A stretch of 7,451 nucleotides of DNA, from NCBI GenBank assembly GCA_041287635.1, contig JBGGNG010000120.1:1-7451 (forward strand), written 5' to 3'. The notes beneath the pieces are model-generated. The model was not told the DNA's origin and did no database searches. It saw nothing but the letters and a program-made list of their open reading frames with translations. This DNA comes from JAOUEA01 sp041287635. Its GTDB lineage: Bacteria > Actinomycetota > UBA4738 > HRBIN12. The position numbers and the translations under genes are program-made. This document shows, piece by piece, positions 1-5,197 of the stretch. Position 1 is the first letter of the stretch. Every line of letters begins with the position of its first letter.

Positions 1-1
1 A

Positions 2-841
2 CTGCTGAAGTCGCGACTGGATCAGGAGGTCGTGGGCAACGTCTCGATCCGCGTCGTCGACACCGAGCGTCCGGAGATGTGGGAGGTGCAGGGCCGCGGT
101 GAGCTGCAGCTCGCGATCCTCGTCGAGATGATGCGGCGCGAAGGCTTCGAGCTCACGGTCGGCAAGCCGCAAGTCGTGACGAAGACCGTCGAGGGGAAGC
201 TCCTCGAGCCGATGGAGCGTGTCGCCGTCGACGCGCCCGAGGAGTTCCTCGGCGTGATCAGCCAGTTGCTGGCCCTGCGCAAGGGCCGCATGGAGCAGAT
301 GGTGAACCACGGCACCGGCTGGATCCGCATGGAGTACCTGGTGCCGGCGCGCGGCCTGATCGGCTTCCGCACCGAGTTCATGACCGAGACCCGCGGCACC
401 GGGCAGCTGCACCACGTCTTCGAGGGGTACGAGCCCTGGCACGGCGAGCTACGCACGCGGCCGAGCGGCTCGCTCGTGGCCGACCGCCGCGGCGAGACCA
501 CCCAATTCGCGCTGTTGAACCTGCAGGAGCGAGGCTCGATGTTCGTCGGCCCCGGCGAGGAGGTCTACGAGGGCATGATCGTCGGCGAGAACGCGCGCGC
601 CGAGGACATGGACGTGAACCCCACGAAGGAGAAGCACCTCACGAACATGCGTAAGGCCAACGCCGAGGAGCTCGTGCGGCTGATCCCGAAGACGCAGCTC
701 TCGCTCGAACAGGCGCTGGAGTTCCTGCGCGAGGACGAGTGCGTCGAGGTCACGCCGAAGAACGTGCGCCTGCGCAAGGTGCTGCTCGACCAGAACGAGC
801 GACAGAAGGCCTCGCGCCGAGGCCGACCGAAGCCGGACTGA
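2..841 (+). CDS. typA: TypA/BipA ribosome-associated GTPase, C-terminal part (5' end outside window)
   Basis: TypA/BipA is a translational GTPase of the EF-G/LepA class that binds ribosomes and acts in 50S assembly and stress or low-temperature growth. The reading frame is open from base 2, so the 279 visible residues are the C-terminal part of a protein usually 600-640 residues long; the G domain is outside the window. Visible family signatures are the domain III/V-like GRGELQLAILVEMMRREGFE, then VPARGLIGFRTEF, TETRGTGQLHHVFEGYEPW, a LQERGSMFVGPGEEVYEGMI block, VNPTKEKHLTNMR, and the TypA-specific C-terminal stretch VEVTPKNVRLRK. The end is a short basic tail (ASRRGRPKPD). A GTG near base 32 is internal and not a start, because conserved sequence continues upstream of it. 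No clear terminator follows; the next gene starts 42 bp downstream with its own promoter-like box. Identification is firm; the symbol follows the family. Confidence 0.95.
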   Translation: MLKSRLDQEVVGNVSIRVVDTERPEMWEVQGRGELQLAILVEMMRREGFELTVGKPQVVTKTVEGKLLEPMERVAVDAPEEFLGVISQLLALRKGRMEQMVNHGTGWIRMEYLVPARGLIGFRTEFMTETRGTGQLHHVFEGYEPWHGELRTRPSGSLVADRRGETTQFALLNLQERGSMFVGPGEEVYEGMIVGENARAEDMDVNPTKEKHLTNMRKANAEELVRLIPKTQLSLEQALEFLREDECVEVTPKNVRLRKVLLDQNERQKASRRGRPKPD

Positions 842-864
842 GGCTCGCGGGAACGGGACACGAT

Positions 865-883
865 CCGGGGTAGGGTCCGCGGC
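865..883 (+). promoter_or_regulatory. Putative leaderless promoter (-10 TAGGGT) of the membrane protein gene
   Basis: CCGGGG (865-870) is followed directly by TAGGGT (871-876), then 7 nt, then ATG at 884. A TAnnnT box whose end lies 7 nt before the start codon would place transcription initiation at or next to the A of ATG, giving a leaderless mRNA. There is no usual Shine-Dalgarno sequence at normal spacing, and no good -35 hexamer is visible about 17 bp upstream. Nearly the same sequence precedes the polymerase gene at 5171. Confidence 0.55.
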
Positions 884-1420
884 ATGGCCGACGTCTCCCG
901 CTGGCGCCGCCTCCTCGAGCCGGTGCTCACCCTCGGCGAGTATCCCGGCGAGCCCGAGTCCAGACGGAGCGGGCGCCGGGTCTTCCTCGTCGCCTTCGTG
1001 ATCGCCACGGCGTTCACGCTCCCGCAGGCCGTGATGGACATCGCCGCCGGCTACACGACGGTCGGCGTGATGAACCTGGTCTCGGCGGCGCTGACGTTGC
1101 CGTTGCTCATCTCGATGAAGGTCTGGCCGCTCCGGTTCGCCGCACTCGTCCAGAGAGCGGACATGTCGGTAGCGCCCGAGATATCCCGCCGGTACGCTCG
1201 CGATGTGCGCTCCCGAGACCCGATGCGCCCGCGCGTGCTGGAGATCCCGTTCATCTGGTTCGGGCTGAACGTCGTGGCGCTCGTCGCGGCCCTCGGGCTG
1301 GCCAGGAGCCTCACGCCACCCGATGCCAGCGGGCTGCTGTCGTGGGCGATCACGGTCGCCTGCCTGCTCCTGGGGGGCAGCGTCCTCTACGGGCTCCGGC
1401 GCCGCTTCGTCCAGCGCTGA
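884..1420 (+). CDS. Four-helix integral membrane protein, function unknown
   Basis: This 178-residue protein is not recognised as a named family. It has a basic, probably cytoplasmic N-terminus (about residues 1-32, rich in Arg) and two hydrophobic segments near 33-53 and 59-79. A polar, Arg-rich middle loop (about 85-120) follows, then two more hydrophobic segments near 121-141 and 150-170, ending in a short basic tail (LRRRFVQR). The pattern fits a two-plus-two hairpin inner-membrane protein with both termini in the cytoplasm by the positive-inside rule. No catalytic motif or metal ligand cluster is apparent. The ATG at 884 was chosen because TAGGGT ends 7 nt before it. The stop lies only 16 bp from the stop of the convergent gene at 1437, so there is little room for a terminator. 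The membrane call is good; the function is open. Confidence 0.8.
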   Translation: MADVSRWRRLLEPVLTLGEYPGEPESRRSGRRVFLVAFVIATAFTLPQAVMDIAAGYTTVGVMNLVSAALTLPLLISMKVWPLRFAALVQRADMSVAPEISRRYARDVRSRDPMRPRVLEIPFIWFGLNVVALVAALGLARSLTPPDASGLLSWAITVACLLLGGSVLYGLRRRFVQR

Positions 1421-1436
1421 ATGGCGGCCTGCGCGG

Positions 1437-1724
1437 TTAGACCACGGCAAACTCGACGACGTCCACGACCCGGGCTTCGGGCGAGGACATGATCGTGCCG
1501 TCGATGCTCGCCCAGAGTCCCTGGAGCCGGGCGAGCATGGCCTCGGCCTCGCCGAGGTCGTCGAACTCGAGGTCGACCAGGACCCGGCCGACGTCGTCGA
1601 CCGGTCGCATGATGCGGTACCGCTGCACGCCTGCCTGCGCGCGCCCGATCGGATCGGCGTCGAACGCATGTTTCCAGGCATCGTAGTCGGGCACCGGGTG
1701 CTCGATCCGGAGGATCGCTCCCAT
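1437..1724 (-). CDS. Small protein, probable dimeric alpha/beta-barrel fold
   Basis: A 95-residue soluble protein with no signal peptide. The order looks like beta-alpha-beta-beta-alpha-beta: strand AILRIEHP (3-10), helix DYDAWKHAFDADP (13-25), strands VQRYRIMRP (33-41) and RVLVDLEFD (47-55), helix LGEAEAMLARLQGLW (57-71), and a last strand RVVDVVEFAVV (85-95). This resembles the ferredoxin-like dimeric alpha/beta barrels (monooxygenase/YciI/stress-responsive barrel group), but I infer the fold from pattern only. No catalytic residue can be assigned. The ATG at 1722-1724 has a good Shine-Dalgarno sequence (GGAAGGAG, 6 nt away), unlike the leaderless neighbours. It is divergent from a TetR-family regulator with a palindrome between them, so it is the natural candidate target of that regulator. 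It could be an enzyme or ligand-binding protein acting on the regulator's effector. Confidence 0.85.
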   Translation of the reverse strand: MGAILRIEHPVPDYDAWKHAFDADPIGRAQAGVQRYRIMRPVDDVGRVLVDLEFDDLGEAEAMLARLQGLWASIDGTIMSSPEARVVDVVEFAVV

Positions 1725-1730
1725 CGTCGG

Positions 1731-1738
1731 CTCCTTCC
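1731..1738 (-). promoter_or_regulatory. Ribosome binding site GGAAGGAG of the small barrel-like protein
   Basis: On the minus strand GGAAGGAG lies 6 nt before the ATG at 1724, a strong match to the anti-Shine-Dalgarno sequence. It fixes the start of the 95-residue protein. This is the best ribosome binding site in the window and contrasts with the SD-less starts at 884, 1792, 2463 and 5171. Confidence 0.75.
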
Positions 1739-1748
1739 CTCGGGGGTT

Positions 1749-1769
1749 CGATACAGTCTAACTGTAGCG
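1749..1769. promoter_or_regulatory. Palindromic operator candidate for the adjacent TetR regulator
   Basis: TACAGT (1752-1757), a 3-nt centre CTA, and ACTGTA (1761-1766) form a perfect 6-bp inverted repeat. One mismatched pair (1751/1767) is followed by two further matching pairs (CG at 1749-1750, CG at 1768-1769), so the dyad covers 21 bp. It lies in the 67-bp divergent region, where the -35 zone of the regulator's TAGCGT promoter (about 1756-1761) would fall, and it contains TA-rich -10-like sequence for the opposite gene. Size, symmetry and position fit a TetR-dimer operator controlling both genes. Binding by this regulator is inferred. Confidence 0.6.
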
Positions 1770-1778
1770 GATTGATGC

Positions 1779-1784
1779 TAGCGT
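1779..1784 (+). promoter_or_regulatory. Putative leaderless -10 box (TAGCGT) of the TetR gene
   Basis: TAGCGT ends 7 nt before the ATG at 1792, the same geometry as at 871-876 and 5179-5184. It argues for ATG 1792 rather than GTG 1783, because the GTG would lie within the -10 box. No SD precedes either codon, and no clear -35 hexamer is seen. Confidence 0.5.
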
Positions 1785-1791
1785 GCTCGTC

Positions 1792-2445
1792 ATGCCTCCC
1801 GAAGAGCGATCGAAGCGCACGTACGACGCTCCTCGCCGACGAGCGCAGGCGATGGCCACCCGTGCCGCCGTGGTCGCGGCGGCACGTGAGCTGTTCGTGG
1901 ATCGGGGCTACGCGGCGGCGACGATCGTCGCGGTCGCCGCCCGAGCGGGCGTGTCCTCCGAGACGGTCTACGCCGCCTTCCGGACCAAGCGCGGGCTGCT
2001 CGAGGCGGTCGTCGATGCCTCGGTCGCGGGTGACGACCAGCCGGTGCCGGTGCTCGAGCGGCCGTGGGTCGCCGCCCTCCGCGACGAGCCCGACGTCGAG
2101 CGGCGTGTCAGGATGCTCGCCCGTGGTGGCCGAGCGATCCTCGAGCGCATCGCCCCGATCCACCGGATGCTGGTGGGCGCCGCCGGCGTCGAGCCGGCCG
2201 CGGCCGAGGTGCTCGAGCGGTACGCCGCGCAACGTCTCGAGGGACAGCGGGCCCTCGTGCGGATCGTCATCGGCGACGCGTCGATGCGCCCGGGAGTGTC
2301 GATGCGCGCGGCCGTCGACACCGTGTTCGCGATCGGGAGCCCCGAGACCTATCGGCTGCTCGTCGACGAGCGTGGATGGACGCCCGCAGGCTTCGAGCGG
2401 TGGTACGCCGACTCCCTGATCCGACTCCTCCTGCCCGACGCCTGA
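1792..2445 (+). CDS. TetR/AcrR-family transcriptional regulator
   Basis: A 217-residue protein with the usual TetR layout: a basic N-terminal arm (SKRTYDAPRRRAQA, 7-20), helix 1 (TRAAVVAAARELFVDRGY, 23-40), and the helix-turn-helix around residues 44-66 (TIVAVAARAGVSSETVYAAF) followed by RTKRGLLEAVV. Those are the standard family signatures. The C-terminal domain (about 75-217) is diverged, as expected for ligand-binding domains, so the ligand is unknown. Such proteins usually act as dimeric repressors released by a small molecule. The divergent small barrel-like gene and the 21-bp dyad between them suggest local autoregulation. The ATG at 1792 is preferred over the in-frame GTG at 1783 because TAGCGT overlaps that GTG. 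LigC follows after 17 bp but has its own promoter-like box, so co-regulation with the ligase is not implied. Confidence 0.92.
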   Translation: MPPEERSKRTYDAPRRRAQAMATRAAVVAAARELFVDRGYAAATIVAVAARAGVSSETVYAAFRTKRGLLEAVVDASVAGDDQPVPVLERPWVAALRDEPDVERRVRMLARGGRAILERIAPIHRMLVGAAGVEPAAAEVLERYAAQRLEGQRALVRIVIGDASMRPGVSMRAAVDTVFAIGSPETYRLLVDERGWTPAGFERWYADSLIRLLLPDA

Positions 2446-2450
2446 GCCGA

Positions 2451-2456
2451 TAGGGT
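2451..2456 (+). promoter_or_regulatory. Putative leaderless -10 box (TAGGGT) of the ligase gene
   Basis: TAGGGT, then 6 nt (CCCGGC), then ATG at 2463, all within the 17 bp separating the TetR stop from the ligase start. There is no SD sequence in this gap. The string TAGGGTCC(G)CGGCATG is almost the same as that before the gene at 884. The ligase may therefore be transcribed as a leaderless mRNA from within the end of the tetR gene. Confidence 0.5.
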
Positions 2457-2462
2457 CCCGGC

Positions 2463-3545
2463 ATGCCGAAGCGCACGATCGCGGGCGACCTGCCCGCGCC
2501 GATGCTCGCGAAGCTCCAGCCCGAGATGCCGACGGGCGAGGGCTGGACTTACGAACCGAAGTGGGACGGCTTCCGCACGATCGTCGCGGTCGGCGCCGAC
2601 GGCGAGGTCCGGCTCGCGAGCCGCGACGGGCGGCCGCTGGGGCGCTACTTCCCCGAGGTCGTCCAGGCCGTGGCGGCGTCGGGCGACGGCCCGTACGTGG
2701 CCGACGGCGAGATCGTGCGGGTGGCCGACGGGTCGATGGAGTTCGACGAGCTGCAGCTGAGGCTGCACCCGGCGGAGTCACGCGTGCAGAAGCTGGCGGA
2801 GGAGATCCCGGCGACGCTCGTGGTGTTCGACCTGCTCAGCGACGGCGGCGAGGACCTCACGAGCATGTCGCTCTCGGAGCGGCGCACCCGGCTCGGGGCG
2901 CTCGCCACGGCGCTCGGCTGGGCTGAGGCGCCCGGTGACCTGCCCTCGATGCCGCCGGCGCCGGTCGTGCTCGTGGCGCCGTGGACCGACGACCCCGCCG
3001 GCGCCCGGGTGTGGTTCGACGACGAGGACGGACTCGGCCAAGACGGCATCCTCGCGAAGCGCGGGGACCAGCCGTACCTACCCGGGGAGCGTGGCTGGGT
3101 GAAGGTGAAGCACCGCCGCACGCTCGACGTGGTGATCGGCGGGTACCGGTTGTCGAAGACCCGCGACGGCGTCGGCGCCTTGCTGCTCGGCCTCTACGAC
3201 GACGACGGTACGTTGCACTACGTCGGGCACACGTCGTCGTTCAAGGCGGCGGAGCGCCGCGAGATGCTCGCCGAGCTCAGGAAGCTCGAAGGCCCGAGCT
3301 TCGAGGGCGGCCGCGCGCCGGGCGGACCGAGCCGGTGGACCGTCGGGCGCGACCTCGAGTGGGTCGCGATCGAGCCGGTGCTCGTCGCCGAGGTCACGAT
3401 AGACCGCATGCAGTACGGACGGTTCCGGCATGCGGCAACGTTCGTTCGTTGGCGCGACGACCGGCAACCAGGGAGCGTGAGGTTCGAGCAGCTCGGCGTC
3501 GAGCCACCCCAGTGGCCCGACGCCGACGCAACCGTGGGGAAGTAG
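2463..3545 (+). CDS. ligC: ATP-dependent DNA ligase, LigC type
   Basis: DNA ligases of this type seal nicks by a lysine-AMP intermediate using ATP. In mycobacteria LigC has been linked to excision repair with the primase-polymerase Prim-PolC. The 360 residues match the usual stand-alone LigC length: an N-terminal adenylation domain and a C-terminal OB domain, with no polymerase or phosphoesterase fused. Visible motifs are I, EPKWDGFR (31-38) with nucleophile K33; SRDGRPLGRYFPEV (53-66); DGEI (81-84); III, VFDLL (121-125); IV, DGILAKR (194-200); V, WVKVKHRRT (212-220); the GGYRLSK segment (226-232); and the OB-fold motif VI region RFRHAATFVRWRDDRQP (320-336). All nucleotidyltransferase residues I can check are present. 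The ATG at 2463 sits 6 nt after TAGGGT. The gene converges on the HHE gene (15 bp between stops), beyond which lies the polymerase partner. LigC is preferred over LigB or LigD by length and sequence resemblance. Confidence 0.93.
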   Translation: MPKRTIAGDLPAPMLAKLQPEMPTGEGWTYEPKWDGFRTIVAVGADGEVRLASRDGRPLGRYFPEVVQAVAASGDGPYVADGEIVRVADGSMEFDELQLRLHPAESRVQKLAEEIPATLVVFDLLSDGGEDLTSMSLSERRTRLGALATALGWAEAPGDLPSMPPAPVVLVAPWTDDPAGARVWFDDEDGLGQDGILAKRGDQPYLPGERGWVKVKHRRTLDVVIGGYRLSKTRDGVGALLLGLYDDDGTLHYVGHTSSFKAAERREMLAELRKLEGPSFEGGRAPGGPSRWTVGRDLEWVAIEPVLVAEVTIDRMQYGRFRHAATFVRWRDDRQPGSVRFEQLGVEPPQWPDADATVGK

Positions 3546-3560
3546 TCTGGATGGGACTAG
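3546..3560. other. Convergent junction between ligC and the HHE gene
   Basis: Only 15 bp separate the two convergent stop codons. A short dyad, TAGTC (3543-3547) and GACTA (3555-3559), overlaps the ligC stop. With 5 bp and no T-run it is too weak to call a terminator, so transcripts from both sides may run into each other. Confidence 0.3.
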
Positions 3561-4010
3561 CTACGCGGACTGAGCCTTCAGCTCTTCCTTGCGGGCCTGC
3601 ATCCGATCGCCGAGCTCGTCGAGCTCCGAGTCGTCGAAGACCTTCTCGGCCTGCGGGAACATCTCGCCTTCCTCTTCCTCGATGTGGTGCTCGAGGTTCT
3701 CCTTCATGACGGTGAACTTGGCCATCCAGGTCTCGTCGCTCGGCTCGACGCCCTCGATCTCGGCCATCACCATGTCGACCACGTGGTGCTCCTCGTAGCC
3801 CTCGAGGGCGAGGTCCTTCGTCTTCGGATGTTCCTTGAGCGCCGGGTAGAAGATCTCCTCCTCGATCGCCTCGTGCACCTCGAGCTCGGACTTCAGCTCG
3901 GCGAGGCCCGCGACGCGAGTCTTCTCGGCGCGCTCGGTCGTGCTCTCGAGGTCGGACAGCATCCCCTTGACCTCGTCGTGGTCCTGCTTCAGCAGCTTCA
4001 ACGCGTCCAT
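3561..4010 (-). CDS. Hemerythrin-like HHE cation-binding domain protein
   Basis: A 149-residue, strongly acidic, helical protein made of one hemerythrin/HHE domain. Candidate di-iron ligands are H11 (KQDHDEVKG), H46 and E50 (EVHEAIEEEIFYP), H75/H76 (EEHHVV), H108/H109 (LEHHIEEEEGEMFP) and E112. The order and spacing fit a four-helix bundle with two HHE-type repeats. Family members bind non-haem iron and have been linked to O2, NO or peroxide sensing and to iron handling; which applies here is unknown. The ATG at 4008-4010 was chosen over an upstream ATG at 4088 because the family sequence starts at MDALKLLKQDH and GGGGGA lies 5 nt before it. The upstream extension is Pro/Arg-rich and unlike the family. 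The gene follows the polymerase gene by 84 bp on the same strand, with no TAnnnT box between them, so it is probably read from the polymerase transcript. Confidence 0.92.
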   Translation of the reverse strand: MDALKLLKQDHDEVKGMLSDLESTTERAEKTRVAGLAELKSELEVHEAIEEEIFYPALKEHPKTKDLALEGYEEHHVVDMVMAEIEGVEPSDETWMAKFTVMKENLEHHIEEEEGEMFPQAEKVFDDSELDELGDRMQARKEELKAQSA

Positions 4011-4012
4011 CC

Positions 4013-4086
4013 GGGTCCCCCGTGGGCTCGGCCGGCGCGGGATGCGCCGGAGTCGGACGGAAGGGTTCCCCGGCCACGGGGGTCCC
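4013..4086 (-). repeat. Nested inverted repeat in the polymerase-HHE intergenic region, covering the HHE ribosome binding site
   Basis: Outer arms: GGGTCCCCCGTGG (4013-4025) and CCACGGGGGTCCC (4074-4086), complementary at 12 of 13 positions, 48 nt apart. Inside is a perfect 7-bp hairpin, CCGGCGC (4032-4038) and GCGCCGG (4044-4050), with a 5-nt loop. Read as minus-strand RNA, the distal outer arm contains the GGGGGA ribosome binding site (4016-4021) of the HHE gene, and the proximal arm begins 8 nt after the polymerase stop codon. The fold could hide the site, mark an mRNA processing point, or attenuate transcription. There is no U-tract, so a plain intrinsic terminator is less likely. Function is inferred. 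Confidence 0.6.
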
Positions 4087-4094
4087 AAACCCGC

Positions 4095-5171
4095 TCAGTG
4101 TTGGCCGCGAGGCTTCCCCTTCTGCTCCTGCTTCCAGGCCTCCCACTCGGCGACCTTCTTGGCCCGCGAGGGATTCACGCGCAGCGGCTCGTCGTCGCCC
4201 TTCGGGAAGTGGGGCGGCCACGGCGCATCGCCGAGGCCGCCCTCCGCGTCCTTCGCCGCGAGCTCGAGCAGGGAGTCGAGCGTGCCCGTGTAGTCGTCGA
4301 TGCCGGCCCCGGGGTCACCGAGCTCGCGCAGGCGGTCGGGCACGGTGCGCAGCGTGAACCGCTCGGGCTCGACATCGGCGACCTCGTCCCAGTCGAGCGG
4401 CGTCGAGACACGCGCGTCGGGCATCGGCCGGATCGAGTACGCGCTCGCCACCGTGCGATCGCGAGCGTTCTGGTTGTAGTCGAGGAAGACGCCGGTGCGT
4501 TCTTCCTTCCACCACGCGGTCGTCGCGACGCCGGGCATGCGCCGTTCGACCTCGCGCGCGAAGGCCAGGGCCGCCCGCCGGGTGTTCGTGAAGCCGTTGC
4601 CGCGCTCGACGCGGGCGTTCACATGGATGCCCCGCTTCCCGCTCGTCTTGGGGAATCCGGTCAGCTCGTGCTCGGCGAGCACGTTGCGGGCCATCAGGGC
4701 GACGCGGCGCACGTCGTCCCACGGCACGCCGTCGGTCGGATCGAGGTCGACGCGCAGCTCGTCGGGATGGTCGACGTCGTCGGCGCGCACGGGCCACGGG
4801 TTGCACTCGAGACAGCCGAGGGTAGCCGCCCACACGAGAGCGGCCTCATCGTGCATCACGGGCATCGACGCGGTGCGTCCGCTCGGGAACTTGACGGTCG
4901 CGGTGCGCACCCAGTCCGGAGCCCCCTTCGGGATGCGCTTCTGATAGAAGGGTTCGGTGTCCTCGCCGGTCACCCCTCCGGGGAAGCGGTGCAGGATCGC
5001 CGGCCGGTCACGGCATCCGTTGAGGGCGGCCTCCGCCACGGTTGCCCAGTACTCCACGACTTCGAGCTTCGTGATCGGCCCGCCCTCGGCATCGGGGAAG
5101 TAGATCTTGTCGGGGCTCGTGACCTTGATGTCCCGCCCTTGCACGGAGACCGTCGTCGATGTGGGGGCCAT
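4095..5171 (-). CDS. Stand-alone LigD-like primase-polymerase (PolD1/Prim-PolC type, AEP superfamily)
   Basis: An archaeo-eukaryotic primase-type polymerase, homologous to the polymerase domain of the NHEJ protein LigD, here as a separate 358-residue protein. Such enzymes add (ribo)nucleotides to short gaps and ends. The mycobacterial relative Prim-PolC lies beside LigC and has been linked to gap filling in excision repair. Visible motifs: DKIYFP (21-26); HRFPGGV (61-67); QKRIPKGAP (77-85); catalytic DLD, LRVDLDP with D142 and D144; TSGKRGIHV (176-184); and the third acidic residue D231 in FLDYNQNARDRT. The C-terminal tail (about 333-358) is Lys-rich and polar. The ATG at 5169-5171 was chosen because TACGGT ends 7 nt before it and the family sequence starts just after; the longer frame upstream runs into the propeller gene. 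Ligase and phosphoesterase domains of full LigD are absent. The gene lies 25 bp after the propeller stop and 84 bp before the HHE gene. Confidence 0.93.
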   Translation of the reverse strand: MAPTSTTVSVQGRDIKVTSPDKIYFPDAEGGPITKLEVVEYWATVAEAALNGCRDRPAILHRFPGGVTGEDTEPFYQKRIPKGAPDWVRTATVKFPSGRTASMPVMHDEAALVWAATLGCLECNPWPVRADDVDHPDELRVDLDPTDGVPWDDVRRVALMARNVLAEHELTGFPKTSGKRGIHVNARVERGNGFTNTRRAALAFAREVERRMPGVATTAWWKEERTGVFLDYNQNARDRTVASAYSIRPMPDARVSTPLDWDEVADVEPERFTLRTVPDRLRELGDPGAGIDDYTGTLDSLLELAAKDAEGGLGDAPWPPHFPKGDDEPLRVNPSRAKKVAEWEAWKQEQKGKPRGQH

Positions 5172-5197
5172 GCCGGGAACCGTACCCCGGTTGGGGT
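5172..5197 (-). promoter_or_regulatory. Putative leaderless promoter and small dyads before the polymerase gene
   Basis: On the minus strand CCGGGG (5185-5190), TACGGT (5179-5184) and a 7-nt spacer precede the ATG at 5171. This matches the promoter at 865-883 in sequence and spacing. TTGGGC at 5201-5206, 16 bp upstream, is a weak -35 candidate. The -10 box is flanked by an imperfectly spaced dyad, CCGGG (5186-5190) and CCCGG (5173-5177). A second dyad, ACCCC (5184-5188) and GGGGT (5193-5197), overlaps the propeller stop codon. No Shine-Dalgarno sequence is present. Confidence 0.5.

Noticed and set aside
449..1681. Minus-strand open frame (about 410 codons) opposite typA and the membrane protein gene
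   Set aside because: It covers conserved TypA sequence on the other strand, with shadow-type composition and no motif.
1387..2781. Long minus-strand open frame (about 464 codons) antisense to tetR and the start of ligC
   Set aside because: It overlaps a recognisable TetR protein, the ligase N-terminus and the divergent promoter region, and its translation is low-complexity Arg/Pro/Ala sequence.
3543..3559. TAGTC/GACTA dyad as a bidirectional terminator between ligC and the HHE gene
   Set aside because: Only five base pairs, mostly A/T, with no T-run on either strand.
4011..4088. N-terminal extension of the HHE protein from an upstream ATG at 4088
   Set aside because: The extra 26 residues are Pro/Arg-rich and unlike the family, and the stretch is occupied by the inverted repeat. 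The ATG at 4010 has GGGGGA 5 nt upstream and begins the HHE sequence.
2463..5171. Complete bacterial NHEJ operon (Ku plus LigD)
   Set aside because: No Ku gene and no LigD phosphoesterase domain are present. The ligase and polymerase resemble the separate LigC/Prim-PolC pair.
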